Notes: a model not told the origin generated them from the letters alone. DNA of 64,000 nucleotides from Aquibium microcysteis (GCF_014495845.1 NZ_CP061080.1:1787001-1851000); one strand, 5' to 3'. Counted from the stretch's first letter, positions 16,455 to 27,108 are shown. Numbers and translations: made by a program.

Positions 16455-17856
16455 TTGGATGCCTACCCTCTCGGACGGCGAAGGACCCATCTACGTGCGG
16501 CTCGCCGACCGGATCGAGGCCGACATTGCCGCCGGAGCGCTCGCGCCCGGCGCCAAATTGCCACCGCAGCGCAATCTCGCCTTCGACCTCGGCGTGACCA
16601 TCGGGACGGTCGGTCGCGCCTATGCCCTGGTGCGCGAGCGGGGGCTGGTGTCGGGCGAGGTCGGGCGCGGCACCTTCGTGCTCGGAAGCAGCGACGAGCC
16701 GGCCCGGCAGCCGCAGCCGGAAGTCTTCGGCGGCACGCGCTTCCCCCTGACCTCCGGCAAGCTGCGAATGGACTCGACCGCGGCTCCGGACGTCGGACAG
16801 ACGCGCCTGATCTCCGAACTCGTCACCCGGATCGCTCGCGACCACGCGGCCGACATGCTCGACTACGTCCGTCAGCCCCTGCCCGCCTGGCTCGATGCCG
16901 GGCGCGTGTGGCTCTCGCGCACCGGCTGGCAGCCGTCGCCCGAATCGATCGTGCCGACCGCAGGCGCTCATGCCGCCATCATGGCCGTGATCGCGGCGAT
17001 GACGGTTCCGGGCGACCGGATCGTGTTCGAGGCCCTCACCTATTCCTCGATCGCCCGCAGCGCCGCGCTGATCGGGCGCCGCCCCGTCATGGTCGAGATC
17101 GACGCCGACGGCATGATCCCGGAGGATTTCGACCACGTCTGCGCCCAGCAGCACCCCAAGCTCACCTTCCTGATGCCCAGTCTTCACAACCCGACGCTCG
17201 CGACCCTGCCGGACAGGCGGCTGAACGAGATCGTCGCCATCGCGCGGCGCCACAATGTCTGGCTCATCGAGGACATGGTCTTTGGCAATCTCGTCGACGA
17301 CGCCTCCGGGCTGCTGGTGTCGCTGGCACCCGAGCGCACCTTCCATGTCGGGAGCCTGTCAAAGAGCGTCGCGGCGGGACTGCGCACCGGCTGGGTCGCC
17401 TGCCCGCCGCACACCGCCCAGCGCGTGCATACCGCGAGCCGGATGGTCGCAGGCAGCCTGCCGACGTTCCTGATGTCGGAAACGGCGGCACGCCTCGTCC
17501 TGTCGGGAGAGGCCGAAGCGATCCGCCGGAGCGTGCGGGCCGAAACCGCGGCGCGCGAGGCGATGGCCAGGACGATCCTCGCCGGAAGCGAGTTCTCGTC
17601 GCGGCCCGACATCCCGTTCCTTTGGATGAAACTCCCGGAACCCTGGCTGTCGGGCCTGTTCCGCCGCGCGGTGGCCGACGAGGGCGTCCTCGTCGACGAG
17701 GAGGACGAGTACAAGCCGGTCCGGACCGAGCGCAACCATCACCGCATCCGCGTCGGCTTTTCCTCCGCCGGATCGCGCGACGATGTGTTGCGCGGCTTCG
17801 ACACCATCCGCCGCGTGCTGGAAGGCGGCATCGCGGGCCACGACAGCTTCGGCTGA
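16444..17856 (+). CDS. MocR-type regulator (GntR winged helix fused to PLP aminotransferase fold)
   Basis: The 470-residue protein has an N-terminal GntR-type winged helix (residues 15-80: [37 protein letters not shown]) joined to a class I aminotransferase fold. The PLP-binding lysine is in [14 protein letters not shown] (Lys307), and PSLHNPT and EDMVFGNL are typical. MocR proteins sense PLP-linked ligands and regulate neighbouring or vitamin B6 genes, rarely acting as enzymes. The ATG at 16444 (or 16447) is embedded in the operator. The divergent DUF1127 gene is the nearest possible target; no B6 or amino-acid gene is adjacent. Confidence 0.88.
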   Translation: MMTNWMPTLSDGEGPIYVRLADRIEADIAAGALAPGAKLPPQRNLAFDLGVTIGTVGRAYALVRERGLVSGEVGRGTFVLGSSDEPARQPQPEVFGGTRFPLTSGKLRMDSTAAPDVGQTRLISELVTRIARDHAADMLDYVRQPLPAWLDAGRVWLSRTGWQPSPESIVPTAGAHAAIMAVIAAMTVPGDRIVFEALTYSSIARSAALIGRRPVMVEIDADGMIPEDFDHVCAQQHPKLTFLMPSLHNPTLATLPDRRLNEIVAIARRHNVWLIEDMVFGNLVDDASGLLVSLAPERTFHVGSLSKSVAAGLRTGWVACPPHTAQRVHTASRMVAGSLPTFLMSETAARLVLSGEAEAIRRSVRAETAAREAMARTILAGSEFSSRPDIPFLWMKLPEPWLSGLFRRAVADEGVLVDEEDEYKPVRTERNHHRIRVGFSSAGSRDDVLRGFDTIRRVLEGGIAGHDSFG

Positions 17857-18020
17857 CGGGCGTCGGCCTGCGCGTGGGCAGACGGGCGCCGGCAGAGCCG
17901 ATGCCGCCATGGCTCCATGTCGGGCAGCGGAGCCGATTTTCCGACGCGCCCCCCGTGTCATCCTCCGCCCGCTTGCGCTATGGAGCGCTCAGACCGCGCC
18001 ACCGCACGACAGGGCCCGCC

Positions 18021-20411
18021 ATGACCATTCCCAACACCGTCCCGATCACGCCCGAACTCGTGGCCGCGCACGGGCTGAAGCCGGACGAGTACCGGCGCAT
18101 CCTCGACCTGATCGGGCGCGAGCCGTCCTTCACCGAACTTGGGATCTTCTCGGCCATGTGGAACGAGCACTGCTCGTACAAGTCTTCCAAGAAATGGCTG
18201 CGCACCCTGCCGACGACGGGTCCGCAGGTCATCCAGGGACCGGGCGAGAATGCGGGCGTCGTCGACATCGGCGACGGCGACTGCGTCATCTTCAAGATGG
18301 AGAGCCACAACCATCCCTCCTACATCGAGCCCTACCAGGGGGCAGCGACCGGCGTCGGCGGCATCCTGCGCGACGTCTTCACCATGGGCGCGCGGCCGAT
18401 CGCGGCGATGAACGCGCTGCGTTTCGGCGAGCCCGGACACCCCAAGACACGCCATCTCGTGGCGGGAGTCATCTCGGGCGTCGGCGGCTACGGCAATTCC
18501 TTCGGCGTGCCGACGGTCGGCGGCGAGGTGCAGTTCGACGCGGCCTACAACGGCAACATCCTCGTCAATGCCTTTGCCGCGGGTATCGCCAGGACGGACG
18601 GCATCTTCCTGTCGCAGGCCAAGGGCGTCGGGCTTCCGGTCGTCTATCTCGGCGCCAAGACCGGCCGCGACGGCGTCGGCGGCGCGACGATGGCGTCAGC
18701 CGAGTTCGACGACCAGATCGAGGAGAAGCGTCCGACCGTGCAGGTGGGCGACCCCTTCACCGAGAAATGCCTGCTCGAAGCCTGTCTGGAACTGATGGCC
18801 TCGGGCGCCGTCATCGCCATCCAGGACATGGGTGCGGCAGGGCTGACCTGCTCCGCCGTCGAGATGGGCGCCAAGGGCGATCTCGGCATCCGCCTCGACC
18901 TCGACAGGGTGCCCGTGCGCGAGGAGCGCATGTCTGCCTACGAGATGATGCTGTCGGAGAGCCAGGAGCGCATGCTCATGGTGCTGAAGCCCGAACTGCG
19001 CGACACGGCGGAAGCGATCTTCCGCAAGTGGGGCCTCGACTTCGCGATCGTCGGCGAGACCACGGACGATCTCCGCTTCCGCGTCTTCCACCAGGGCGAG
19101 GAGGTCGCGAACCTGCCGATCAAGGATCTCGGCGACCAGGCGCCCGAATACGACCGGCCCTGGGTGGTGCCTCCCCTGCCCGCGGCGCTGCCGCAGGGCG
19201 AACCGGCGGCGGATGCGAGCGACGAGATGCTCGACCTCGTCTCGCGCGTGCTGGATGGCGACGCGGACGCCGGAGAGCGAATGGCGGCGCTGACCGAAAG
19301 CAGCCGCCGCATCACCCGCCCCTGGGTCGGCGACCGCGCTCCGGCTCCCGGATTCGCGGGCGATCCCTTCGATCCCGCCGACGCGCTGCTGGCGCTTCTC
19401 GGCTCGCCGGACCTCTCCTCCCGCCGCTGGGTGTGGGAGCAGTACGACACGCTGATCCAGGGCAATTCGCTGCAGCGGCCGGGCGGCGACGCCGGCGTCG
19501 TGCGCATCGACACGCATCCGTCCAAGGCGCTCGCCTTCTCGTCCGACGTCAACCCGCGCTACTGCCAGGCCGACCCGTTCGAGGGCGGCAAGCAGGCGGT
19601 GGCGGAATGCTGGCGCAACCTCACCGCCACCGGCGCCCTGCCGCTGGCGGCGACCGACAATTTGAACTTCGGCAATCCCGAGCGTCCGGAGATCATGGGC
19701 CAGCTCGTCCAGGCGATCAAAGGCATCGGCGAGGCCTGCCGCGCGCTCGACTTCCCGATCGTGTCCGGCAACGTCTCGCTCTACAACGAGACCAGCGGCA
19801 AGGCGATCCTGCCCACGCCCACCATCGCCGGCGTCGGCCTGATCGACGACTGGACGACGATGGCGACCGTCGGCTTCAAGACGCCCGGCCGGGCCGTGCT
19901 GCTCGTCGGCTCGCGCAAGGACTTCGCCAACGGCCATCTCGGCCAGTCGGCCTATCTGCGGACCGTCTTCGCGAGCGCGGAGGGGACGCCGCCGCCGGTC
20001 GACCTGGCCGCCGAGCGGCGCGTCGGCGATTTCGTGCGCTCGCTGATCCGGCGCGGGACGGCGAACGCCGTGCACGACGTTTCGGACGGCGGCGTCGCCG
20101 TCGCCTTCGCCGAAATGGCGATGGCGGGCGGCATCGGCGGCACGCTGCCCGGTCCGGCCGAGGTGGACGCGATTCCCTTCTTCTTCGGCGAGGACCAGGG
20201 ACGCTATCTGGTCGAGATCGACCTCGATCCGCAGGGCGAGGAGATGGTCGACCTGTGGAACGAAGCGAAGTCGCTCGGTATATTCGCGCCCTGGGTGGGC
20301 ACCACCGGCGGCGATTCCCTGATGCTCGGCGACGGCCGGGCCGTTCCGCTCGCCGATCTTGCCGCCGCCCACGAAGGCTGGTTCCCGAAATTCATGGATG
20401 GAGCACACTGA
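18021..20411 (+). CDS. purL: Phosphoribosylformylglycinamidine synthase subunit PurL
   Basis: The 796-residue protein is the small-type FGAM synthase ATPase subunit that works with PurS and PurQ. It opens [20 protein letters not shown] and contains [53 protein letters not shown] and [17 protein letters not shown]. Family members are usually about 740 residues. The extra length is an acidic insertion of about 50 residues near 393-450, between the halves. The reading frame is open throughout, so this is not a frameshift. The ATG at 18021 sits 164 bases after the MocR gene. bolA follows directly after the stop codon. Confidence 0.95.
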   Translation: MTIPNTVPITPELVAAHGLKPDEYRRILDLIGREPSFTELGIFSAMWNEHCSYKSSKKWLRTLPTTGPQVIQGPGENAGVVDIGDGDCVIFKMESHNHPSYIEPYQGAATGVGGILRDVFTMGARPIAAMNALRFGEPGHPKTRHLVAGVISGVGGYGNSFGVPTVGGEVQFDAAYNGNILVNAFAAGIARTDGIFLSQAKGVGLPVVYLGAKTGRDGVGGATMASAEFDDQIEEKRPTVQVGDPFTEKCLLEACLELMASGAVIAIQDMGAAGLTCSAVEMGAKGDLGIRLDLDRVPVREERMSAYEMMLSESQERMLMVLKPELRDTAEAIFRKWGLDFAIVGETTDDLRFRVFHQGEEVANLPIKDLGDQAPEYDRPWVVPPLPAALPQGEPAADASDEMLDLVSRVLDGDADAGERMAALTESSRRITRPWVGDRAPAPGFAGDPFDPADALLALLGSPDLSSRRWVWEQYDTLIQGNSLQRPGGDAGVVRIDTHPSKALAFSSDVNPRYCQADPFEGGKQAVAECWRNLTATGALPLAATDNLNFGNPERPEIMGQLVQAIKGIGEACRALDFPIVSGNVSLYNETSGKAILPTPTIAGVGLIDDWTTMATVGFKTPGRAVLLVGSRKDFANGHLGQSAYLRTVFASAEGTPPPVDLAAERRVGDFVRSLIRRGTANAVHDVSDGGVAVAFAEMAMAGGIGGTLPGPAEVDAIPFFFGEDQGRYLVEIDLDPQGEEMVDLWNEAKSLGIFAPWVGTTGGDSLMLGDGRAVPLADLAAAHEGWFPKFMDGAH

Positions 20412-20644
20412 TGCCAATGGACGCCCGCGACATCGAGACGCTCATCAAGGAATCGATCCCCGACGCCCGGGTGACGATCCGCGATCTTGCCGGCGACGGC
20501 GACCATTATGCGGCCGAGGTCGTGGCGGAGAGCTTCCGCGGCAAGTCGCGCGTGCAGCAGCACCAGATGGTCTACAACGCGCTGAAGGGCAACATGGGCG
20601 GGGTGCTGCATGCGTTGGCCCTGCAGACGAGCGTACCGGACTGA
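20411..20644 (+). CDS. bolA: BolA family protein
   Basis: The 77-residue protein has the BolA fold signature: [20 protein letters not shown] followed by [17 protein letters not shown] with the conserved histidine and C-terminal helix. BolA proteins bind [2Fe-2S] clusters together with monothiol glutaredoxins, and the next gene encodes exactly such a glutaredoxin. The ATG at 20411 immediately follows the purL stop; an ATG two codons later (20417) is an alternative. The purL-bolA-grxD order is typical of this bacterial group. Confidence 0.93.
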   Translation: MPMDARDIETLIKESIPDARVTIRDLAGDGDHYAAEVVAESFRGKSRVQQHQMVYNALKGNMGGVLHALALQTSVPD

Positions 20645-20784
20645 CCGGTCCGGATCGGCGCTCCTTGCCGATGCGGGGGCGACGCCCGCGCCTCGACAAG
20701 CACCGGACGATCTTCTATCTAAGGCTTAGCCAATACACGCATTTCATCTCCGGCCTTGAACCGGACGAAGAAGGAAGGACAGCC

Positions 20785-21120
20785 ATGAGCGCCATCACCG
20801 ATTTCATTGCCAGCGAAGTCAAGGGCAACGACGTGGTCCTCTTCATGAAGGGGACGCCCGGCTTCCCGCAGTGCGGATTTTCCGGCCAGGTCGTGCAGAT
20901 TCTCGACTATGTCGGCGTCGACTACAAGGGGATCAACGTGCTGACGTCCGATGAGCTGCGCCAGGGGATCAAGGAATTCTCGCAGTGGCCGACGATCCCG
21001 CAGCTCTACGTCAAGGGCGAGTTCGTCGGCGGATGCGACATCGTCCGCGAGATGTTCCAGGCCGGCGAGTTGCAGGCTTTCCTCGACGAGAAGGGCGTGA
21101 GCGTCAAGGGCGCCGCCTGA
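20785..21120 (+). CDS. grxD: Monothiol glutaredoxin (Grx4/GrxD type)
   Basis: The 111-residue protein carries the monothiol active site CGFS in [16 protein letters not shown], the glutathione-binding [13 protein letters not shown] and the GGCDI loop. Such proteins carry [2Fe-2S] clusters for iron-sulfur assembly and iron sensing, usually as complexes with BolA. AAGGAAGGA precedes the ATG at 20785. It lies 140 bases after bolA; a short CTAAG-G-CTTAG palindrome at 20719-20729 lies between them. A rho-independent terminator follows at 21195-21221. Confidence 0.95.
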   Translation: MSAITDFIASEVKGNDVVLFMKGTPGFPQCGFSGQVVQILDYVGVDYKGINVLTSDELRQGIKEFSQWPTIPQLYVKGEFVGGCDIVREMFQAGELQAFLDEKGVSVKGAA

Positions 21121-21159
21121 GACACCTGCCCGGCACCGCCGCGATCTGAAAAGACGGGA

Positions 21160-21221
21160 TCCCGGGACCATTACCCGGGACCGATGCCGGAAATGCGCCG
21201 TCCGCGGCGCGTTTCCTTTTT
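21160..21221 (+). terminator. Terminator region after grxD
   Basis: A first perfect inverted repeat (TCCCGGG-N7-CCCGGGA) is at 21160-21180. The second hairpin, GCGCCG-TCCG-CGGCGC at 21195-21210, is followed by a T-rich tract (GTTTCCTTTTTG) and is a good intrinsic terminator for purL-bolA-grxD or grxD alone. Confidence 0.75.
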
Positions 21222-21248
21222 GTTTGTGTGTAGATCGGACGCATTGCC

Positions 21249-22496
21249 ATGGACCCGACGGTCGCCCCCTCCCCGCGCAAGCCGCCTTTGCTGACGATCC
21301 CCCGCTGGGAGTTCATCGCCATCGCGGCGGGCCTCATGGCCCTGAACGCCCTGGCGATCGACATCATGCTGGTCGCGCTGCAGCAGATCGGCATGAGCCT
21401 CGCCGTCGAGGACGAGAATTCCAGACAGCTGGTCGTGACCGCCTATGTCATCGGCTTCGGGCTTGCGCAGCTCGTGTTCGGCCCCGTTTCGGACCGCTTC
21501 GGCCGGCGCATTCCTCTGCTGGTCGGGCTCGGCATCTACGTCGTCGCGGGCTTCGCCTGCGCCTTCGCACCGTCCTTCACGATCCTGCTGGTCCTGCGCT
21601 TCATCCAGGGTCTCGGCGCGGCTTCCACGCGCGTCATCTCCGTCTCGCTGGTGCGCGACGTCTACGGCGGCCGGGCCATGGCCGAAGTGATGTCGCTGGT
21701 GTTCATGGTGTTCATGGTCATTCCGGTCGTCGCGCCCGGCATCGGCCAGTTCATCATGCTGTTTTCGGAATGGCCGACCATCTTCATCTTCATCGGCGTG
21801 ATGTCCCTCGCCTTCACGGTCTGGACGGCGCTGCGGCTTCCCGAAACGCTGCCGCCGAGCCAGCGCCGGCCCTTCACCGCCGCCGTCATCCTGGATGCTT
21901 TCCGTATCGTCCTCACCGAACGCGTAGCGATCTGCTACACGATCGCCATGACGGCCATCATCGGCGCGCTGTTCGGCTTCATCAATTCGGCGCAGCAGGT
22001 CTATGTCGGCATCTACGGCGTCGGCGAGATGTTCCCGTTCTACTTCGCGTTGGTGGCCGGCCTCATGGCCGTGTCGTCCTTCCTCAACGCACAGATGGTC
22101 GGGCGCTTCGGCATGCGGAGGCTGGCCCACGGCGCCCTCCTCGGCTTCCTTGCGGTCACGGCCGTCTCCTTCGTCCTGGCGCTGGCCGGTCCCATCCCGT
22201 TCTGGCTCTTCCTGACGCTGTTCGCGGTCGCGATGGTTCAGTTCGCCTGGATCGGCTCGAATTTCAACGCGCTCGCCATGGAGCCGCTCGGCCATGTCGC
22301 GGGGACGGCTTCCTCGGTGCAGGGCTTCCTGCAGACGGTAGGCGGCGGCGTGGTCGGCGCGCTGATCGGACAGGCCTATGACGGCACCGTGGCGCCGCTG
22401 GCAGGCGGCTACTTCGTGGCGGCCGCGATCGCGCTCGTCATGACGCTGATCGCGGAGAAGGGGCGGCTCTTCCGGTCGCAGAACCCGCGGGTCTGA
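21249..22496 (+). CDS. MFS multidrug exporter, Bcr/CflA type
   Basis: The 415-residue protein has 12 predicted membrane segments and the MFS loop motif GPVSDRFGRR between segments 2 and 3. The N-terminal region (ALAIDIMLVALQQIGMSL, VVTAYVIGFGLAQLVFGP) is typical of drug:proton antiporters of the Bcr/CflA group (DHA1). It probably exports antibiotics or metabolites at the inner membrane; the substrate is unknown. The ATG at 21249 lies 28 bases after the grxD terminator. The gene is convergent with the inositol monophosphatase gene, 16 bases away. Confidence 0.85.
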   Translation: MDPTVAPSPRKPPLLTIPRWEFIAIAAGLMALNALAIDIMLVALQQIGMSLAVEDENSRQLVVTAYVIGFGLAQLVFGPVSDRFGRRIPLLVGLGIYVVAGFACAFAPSFTILLVLRFIQGLGAASTRVISVSLVRDVYGGRAMAEVMSLVFMVFMVIPVVAPGIGQFIMLFSEWPTIFIFIGVMSLAFTVWTALRLPETLPPSQRRPFTAAVILDAFRIVLTERVAICYTIAMTAIIGALFGFINSAQQVYVGIYGVGEMFPFYFALVAGLMAVSSFLNAQMVGRFGMRRLAHGALLGFLAVTAVSFVLALAGPIPFWLFLTLFAVAMVQFAWIGSNFNALAMEPLGHVAGTASSVQGFLQTVGGGVVGALIGQAYDGTVAPLAGGYFVAAAIALVMTLIAEKGRLFRSQNPRV

Positions 22497-22512
22497 ACCG
22501 CGCGCCGGCCGG

Positions 22513-23340
22513 TCAGTCGGCCCACAATTCGCGACGCAGCTCCGACCAGCTCTCCCGGTCGGGCGCCACGAGCAGTCCGCCGTCGAGATGCTCGGGCCGG
22601 TAGGCGCTGCCGTCGAGCCGCGCGACATGGCCGCCCGCCTCGGTCTGGATCAGCGTGCCGGCCAGGTGATCCCACGGCATCAGCTTGTTGTAGACGACGA
22701 AATGCGCGTGGCCGCTTGCGATGAGGCGATACTCGTGCGCCGAGCAGCGGTAGGCGATCTGCGAGAGCGCCTTGGCCTGGTTGCGCGCGAGCCGCGCCCG
22801 GTCGGGTTCGGCGAAATACTGCCACGACGCGCTGCCGGTCATCTCCGCCAGCGGCACGGCGGGCGCCACCCGCACGGCCGTCTCCCGGCCGCCCTCGTGG
22901 CGAAGCCGGCTGCCCCCGCCCCTCACGCCGATCATGCAGTCGCGCCCGAGCGGATCATGGATCAGCCCGGCAACCGTCTCGCCTCTCGCCACCACCGCCA
23001 GGATGACGCCGAAGAGCGGCACGCCGGAGGCAAAGTTGTAGGTGCCGTCCACGGGATCGAGCACGAAGGCGAGATCGGCCTTCGCCAGGCCGTCCAGCAG
23101 GCGGGGATCCTCCGCGCAGGCTTCCTCGCCGATCACCAGGGCGCCCGGATATCGCGAGGTCAGACGCGCCGTGAGGAAGCGTTCGGCCTCGACGTCGGCA
23201 TCGGTGACGAGGTCGATCGCGCTCGACTTGCGCCGCACGTCGCCGGAACCGAGCCGCCTGAACCGCGGCATGATCTCGCGCCGCGCCGCCTCGTCGAGCA
23301 GGTCCGCCAGCCAGTCGACGTCGCTCTCGTCAAAACGCAA
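22513..23340 (-). CDS. Inositol monophosphatase family protein
   Basis: The 275-residue protein has the metal-binding motifs of the family: [13 protein letters not shown] and, near the C-terminus, [15 protein letters not shown]. These bind Mg2+ for phosphomonoester hydrolysis. Relatives act on inositol phosphates, fructose-1,6-bisphosphate, histidinol phosphate or 3'-phosphoadenosine nucleotides; which applies here is not evident. The likely start is TTG at 23340, overlapping the end of ttcA by 11 bases, so it is probably translated with ttcA. No early in-frame ATG gives the conserved N-terminus. Confidence 0.85.
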   Translation of the reverse strand: MRFDESDVDWLADLLDEAARREIMPRFRRLGSGDVRRKSSAIDLVTDADVEAERFLTARLTSRYPGALVIGEEACAEDPRLLDGLAKADLAFVLDPVDGTYNFASGVPLFGVILAVVARGETVAGLIHDPLGRDCMIGVRGGGSRLRHEGGRETAVRVAPAVPLAEMTGSASWQYFAEPDRARLARNQAKALSQIAYRCSAHEYRLIASGHAHFVVYNKLMPWDHLAGTLIQTEAGGHVARLDGSAYRPEHLDGGLLVAPDRESWSELRRELWAD

Positions 23341-24205
23341 CGTCCAGCTCCCCGTGGCCGCGCCTGGCGTCGAGACCGGCGAAATCGAACAGCTTGGTAT
23401 CCAGGAGATGGCTCGGCCGCACGTTGGCCAGCGCCCGGATCATCGTGTCCTTGCGCCCGGGCATCCTGCTCTCGATGCCGTCGAGCATCGCCTTCATGGC
23501 GTTGCGCTGCAGTCCGTCCTGGCTGCCGCACAGGTCGCAGGGGATGATGGGGAAGCACATCGCCTCGGCGAACCGGGCGAGATCGCTCTCGTCGCAATAG
23601 GCGAGCGGCCGCAGCACCATCACGTCACCCTCGTCGTTGAGCAGCTTCGGCGGCATGGCGGCCAGCCGCCCGCCGTGGAAGAGATTCATGAAGAAGGTCT
23701 CGAGAATGTCGTCGCGGTGGTGACCGAGCACCAGCGCCGCGCAGCCCTCCTCGCGCGCGATCCGGTAGAGATGTCCGCGCCGCAGCCGCGAGCACAGGGA
23801 GCAGTAGGTCTTCCCCTTCGCGATCTTGTCGGTGACCACCGAATAGGTGTCCTGGTATTCGATGCGATGCGGCACGCCGAGCGACGCGAGATAGTCAGGC
23901 AGCACGTGCTTGGGAAAGTTGGGCTGGCCCTGGTCGAGATTGCAGGCGAGCAGCTCGACGGGCAGCAGGCCGCGCCATTTCAGGTCGAGCAGCAGGGCCA
24001 GCAGGCCGTAGGAATCCTTGCCGCCCGAGAGCGCCACCAGCCAGCGCTCGCCCGGCCGGACCATGGCGCAATCCTCCATCGCCTGACGCGCATTGCGCAG
24101 GAGGCGCTTGCGCAGCCGGTTGAACTCGACCGTCGACGGCACCGCCCTGAAGAGCGGGTGGCATTCGTCCTCCTCCACGGAGATGGCGGGCGACTGGATG
24201 TTCAT
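23330..24205 (-). CDS. ttcA: tRNA 2-thiocytidine biosynthesis protein TtcA
   Basis: The 291-residue protein has the PP-loop SGGKDS, which adenylates the tRNA base, and the TtcA cysteines in [10 protein letters not shown] and CDLCGSQ that hold the [4Fe-4S] cluster. It forms 2-thiocytidine at position 32 of some tRNAs. The ATG at 24205 is the conserved start (MNIQSPAIS); the upstream frame overlaps the rpsD terminator. It is the first gene of a two-gene unit with the inositol monophosphatase-like gene. Confidence 0.92.
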   Translation of the reverse strand: MNIQSPAISVEEDECHPLFRAVPSTVEFNRLRKRLLRNARQAMEDCAMVRPGERWLVALSGGKDSYGLLALLLDLKWRGLLPVELLACNLDQGQPNFPKHVLPDYLASLGVPHRIEYQDTYSVVTDKIAKGKTYCSLCSRLRRGHLYRIAREEGCAALVLGHHRDDILETFFMNLFHGGRLAAMPPKLLNDEGDVMVLRPLAYCDESDLARFAEAMCFPIIPCDLCGSQDGLQRNAMKAMLDGIESRMPGRKDTMIRALANVRPSHLLDTKLFDFAGLDARRGHGELDVAF

Positions 24206-24262
24206 GGCGGATGACGGACCGATGCGGCGCAGTTCGCACGAAGCTTTAGGCGAGGTCTTCGC

Positions 24263-24290
24263 CAAAGAAAAGGCCGCCTCGGGGGCGGCC
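24263..24290 (-). terminator. rpsD terminator
   Basis: On the minus strand, GGCCGCC, a 5-base loop and GGCGGCC are followed by TTTTCTTT, a textbook intrinsic terminator 25 bases after the rpsD stop codon. Confidence 0.85.
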
Positions 24291-24314
24291 TCTCGGATGG
24301 CGGGCTGAAACCGG

Positions 24315-24932
24315 TCAGCGCGAGTAGAACTCGACCACCAGGTTCGGTTCCATCTGCACCGCGTAGGGCACGTCGCCGAGGCCGGGCACGCGCGCATACT
24401 TGGCCGTCATCTTCGAATGATCGGCTTCGATGTAATCCGGAACGTCACGCTCGACGAGCTGCACGGACTCGAGCACGATGACGAGCTGCTTGGACTTCTC
24501 GCGAACCTCGATCACGTCGCCCGCGCGGCAGCGGTAGGAGCCGATGTTGACGCGGCGGCCGTTCACGTTGACGTGGCCATGGTTGATGAACTGGCGCGCC
24601 GCGAAGATCGTCGGCACGAACTTGGCGCGGTACACCACCGCGTCGAGACGCGACTCGAGCAGGCCGATCAGGTTCTCGGAGGTGTCGCCGCGCATGCGGT
24701 TGGCTTCCTCGTAGACCTTGCGGAACTGCTTTTCGGAAATGTCGCCGTAATGGCCCTTGAGCTTCTGCTTGGCGCGCAGCTGCAGACCGAAGTCCGACAT
24801 CTTGCCCTTGCGGCGCTGACCATGCTGGCCGGGGCCGTATTCACGCTTGTTGACCGGCGACTTCGGCCGGCCCCAGATGTTTTCGCCGAGACGGCGGTCG
24901 ATCTTGTACTTTGCGGATTCGCGCTTGCTCAT
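24315..24932 (-). CDS. rpsD: 30S ribosomal protein S4
   Basis: The 205-residue protein has the standard length and S4 signatures: [36 protein letters not shown], and the S4 RNA-binding domain [20 protein letters not shown] through [13 protein letters not shown]. It nucleates 16S rRNA folding in the small subunit. ATG at 24932 is set by homology and the preceding AAAGGG. It is monocistronic, with its own promoter (25104-25132), a structured leader and a terminator, as in other Hyphomicrobiales where rpsD is apart from the alpha operon. Confidence 0.97.
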   Translation of the reverse strand: MSKRESAKYKIDRRLGENIWGRPKSPVNKREYGPGQHGQRRKGKMSDFGLQLRAKQKLKGHYGDISEKQFRKVYEEANRMRGDTSENLIGLLESRLDAVVYRAKFVPTIFAARQFINHGHVNVNGRRVNIGSYRCRAGDVIEVREKSKQLVIVLESVQLVERDVPDYIEADHSKMTAKYARVPGLGDVPYAVQMEPNLVVEFYSR

Positions 24933-25103
24933 CGCATTCCCTTTCGAATGAAACAGTCCGGAACGTCGCCGTGCCGGACGAAGGAAACGCGCCCTCCTCT
25001 GGCTCCCGTTTTCGGAGCCTGACAGGATCACCACGCGGCGAAGCGGGCGATCCACGGGACACGTCAATGAAGACACCGGCCCTTTCGGACCGGTGCTGGC
25101 GGG
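24933..25103 (-). promoter_or_regulatory. Structured 5' leader of rpsD
   Basis: About 170 bases separate the promoter from the rpsD start. On the minus strand this leader can form three hairpins. The first is a 9-bp stem capped by a GAAA tetraloop (25074-25095), CACCGGTCC-GAAA-GGGCCGGTG. The second is GGCTCC-N7-GGAGCC at 25001-25019. The third is GTCCGG-N12-CCGGAC at 24956-24979. S4 autoregulates through mRNA leaders in other bacteria, so this could be an S4-binding leader; that is inference. Confidence 0.45.
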
Positions 25104-25132
25104 TCTTTAGGCGGATTGCAGTATGGTGTCAA
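25104..25132 (-). promoter_or_regulatory. rpsD promoter
   Basis: On the minus strand a perfect TTGACA (25132-25127) is followed after 17 bases by TAAAGA. Transcription would start just ahead of the GAAA-capped hairpin. Confidence 0.55.
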
Positions 25133-25198
25133 TGCCGCGCCGCGAACGGAACGGCCGGGCGCGGAGCCGGGAAGCGGCCGGCAACCGCGCCGGATCGG

Positions 25199-26032
25199 TC
25201 AGGACCGGTTGCTCACGAAGCTCTTGTAGATGTATCCGGTGCGGCCTTCGTAGCCGACCTTGCACCAGAGATCGCAGTCGTAGACATCGACCTTGGCGCG
25301 GCGCGGAATCACCATCATCACGCCGTGCTTGCTGCCCGGCCCCTTGCGCATGTTGACCGGGGCGTTCACCGACGCCGTCCGCGCCGCGTCATCGGGCTGC
25401 TCGGGCAATTCGGCCGGCAGCACGATCTGCATCGGGCGGCGCGGTTCCTCGGCCGGAGCGAAATCCGAACGTTCCACCCCACCCGCATAGGCGAGAAGGC
25501 CGGAAGCGTTTTCGTCGACCGGCGCGGCCTTCTCGACGATCAGCTTGCGCATCGCTTCGAGCGCCGGAGACCCGTGCCGGGCTTCGGTTCGCGCCCAGCG
25601 GGGGTCGTCCTTGCGGGGGATGTCGACCACTTTCGCGGCCTTTGCGACCGCAACGGGAGCGGGGTCGGCCTTCGCCGCCGGTTCCGCCACTCCGGATGCC
25701 TCTGTCGCCATGGCCTCCGACCTGTCGGGCGCCACCGCGCCGGCCGCGTCGGCTCCGGCCTCCTTCTCGACCGCGACGCTTCGCACCGGCGTCGTGACTT
25801 CCGGAGCGGCCGCCGCCACGGGTGCCGTAGCGATATCGCCGCGCGGCATCATGAAGAAGAGGCTTCCGCCGAGGATGGTGACCGTCGCCACCACCGCGGC
25901 AAGGGCAGGCTTCGATGGCCCGACGCTCCTTCCGGGGCGGTGCTGCGGCAGGAAGATCGCAACAGGTTTTTCCTGTTCCGTCATGAATAGCTGGCGACCG
26001 CTGTCGCCTCGTTCGTCCGTTTGACCAGTCAC
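25199..26032 (-). CDS. Membrane-anchored bacterial SH3-domain protein
   Basis: The protein has a cytoplasmic N-terminus, one membrane segment (LAAVVATVTILGGSLFF, about residues 45-62), a long Ala/Pro/Glu-rich linker, and a C-terminal bacterial SH3 domain (NMRKGPGSKHGVMMVIPRRA ... WCKVGYEGRTGYIYKSF). Such domains bind peptidoglycan peptides, so it is probably anchored in the inner membrane with its SH3 domain in the periplasm. GTG at 26032 is chosen (277 residues) because GGAGAGG lies just upstream. The ATG at 25984 (261 residues) has no ribosome site but is possible. No operon partner is evident. Confidence 0.75.
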   Translation of the reverse strand: MTGQTDERGDSGRQLFMTEQEKPVAIFLPQHRPGRSVGPSKPALAAVVATVTILGGSLFFMMPRGDIATAPVAAAAPEVTTPVRSVAVEKEAGADAAGAVAPDRSEAMATEASGVAEPAAKADPAPVAVAKAAKVVDIPRKDDPRWARTEARHGSPALEAMRKLIVEKAAPVDENASGLLAYAGGVERSDFAPAEEPRRPMQIVLPAELPEQPDDAARTASVNAPVNMRKGPGSKHGVMMVIPRRAKVDVYDCDLWCKVGYEGRTGYIYKSFVSNRS

Positions 26033-26286
26033 GTGCCCTCTCCAGGCAAGCTTGTCGACACTCCGATCCGCAGCGCCCCAGCCAGCGTCGTCAGGTTGAT
26101 GTCCGGCCCCCGCCGGACGGCATGACGAAACACCGCCATGCCGAGCCCCTTGTCTGGGAGCCGAATGTGGCGATGATTTGTTAACGTGGCGCCGCGACCG
26201 CCGCCACATCGTCTTTCGGAAGTTACAGCCAACACTTATTGTGTCGACCTGTGACGTGTCGTGAAAAGAAGAGCCAGACCAGTCGG

Positions 26287-27108
26287 TTATGCGGAAGCTG
26301 TTCGCCTGGTCGCAAGGCCGAAGCCTTGCATGAGACGCCGCGATGCATTGTCGGGTGCGCCGGACGTGAAGACGGCGACATCGACATCCTGCGGCTCGTC
26401 CTGTCCGGACGATTCGGCCGCAGCATCGTCGCGGGGGAGCAGCGACAGCGCCCGACGGGCGATGGCTTCGGCGGGATCCAGCCAGTCCACCGGCCAGGGT
26501 GCCGTCTTGCGCATCCGGTTCACGAGGAATGGATAGTGGGTGCAGGCGAGCACGACGATGTCGGTGCGCCGGCCGTCCTGTTCGACGAAGCAGGGTTCGA
26601 TCTCGGCCCGGACCGCGTCCTCGTCCACGAAGCCCTCGCGCATGTAAGTCTCCGCCAGCGAGGCGAGCCGGTCGCTGCCGACCAGGCGGACATGGCACTT
26701 CGTCGCCCATTCGCGGATCAGATCGCGGGTGTACTGTCGCTTGACCGTGCCCGGCGTTGCCAGCACCGAAACGAGACCGCTGACGGTGCGCTCGGCCGCC
26801 GGCTTGATCGCCGGCACCGTGCCGACGAAGGGCCAGTCCGGATAGGCCGCGCGCAGGTCGGGCAGCACCAGCGTGGAAGCCGTGTTGCAGGCGATCACGA
26901 CGATTACCGGATCGTGCTCCGCGAGCAGCCGTCCGAACAGGTCGACGATCCGATCCCGAAGCGCGCGCTCTTCCCAGGCGCCATAGGGAAATCCGGCATC
27001 GTCGGCGACGTAGACGAAGCGCCGGTCGGGCATCAGAACGCGCGCCTCGCGCAGAACGGTGAGCCCGCCGATGCCCGAATCGAAGACCAGCACCGGACGT
27101 TCATGCAT
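26287..27108 (-). CDS. murI: Glutamate racemase
   Basis: The 273-residue protein has the racemase signatures: [14 protein letters not shown], the first catalytic cysteine in IACNTAST, and the second in LACTHYPFL. It makes D-glutamate for peptidoglycan. The ATG at 27108 overlaps the end of the TrmJ-like gene by eight bases, so the two genes are coupled; this pair is common in Hyphomicrobiales. The C-terminal tail (about residues 235-273) is acidic and probably variable. Confidence 0.93.
   Translation of the reverse strand: MHERPVLVFDSGIGGLTVLREARVLMPDRRFVYVADDAGFPYGAWEERALRDRIVDLFGRLLAEHDPVIVVIACNTASTLVLPDLRAAYPDWPFVGTVPAIKPAAERTVSGLVSVLATPGTVKRQYTRDLIREWATKCHVRLVGSDRLASLAETYMREGFVDEDAVRAEIEPCFVEQDGRRTDIVVLACTHYPFLVNRMRKTAPWPVDWLDPAEAIARRALSLLPRDDAAAESSGQDEPQDVDVAVFTSGAPDNASRRLMQGFGLATRRTASA

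Noticed and set aside
16455-20411. 1318-codon frame joining the MocR region to purL
   Set aside because: The part before 18021 is an out-of-frame shadow of the MocR gene. PurL homology begins at the ATG at 18021, so this is not a fusion.
20719-20729. CTAAG-G-CTTAG palindrome before grxD
   Set aside because: Only 11 bases, no related copy seen and no known regulator with this site; mentioned under grxD only.
26029-26235. 68-codon minus-strand frame upstream of the SH3 gene
   Set aside because: Overlaps the SH3 gene's translation start and has no domain or ribosome site.
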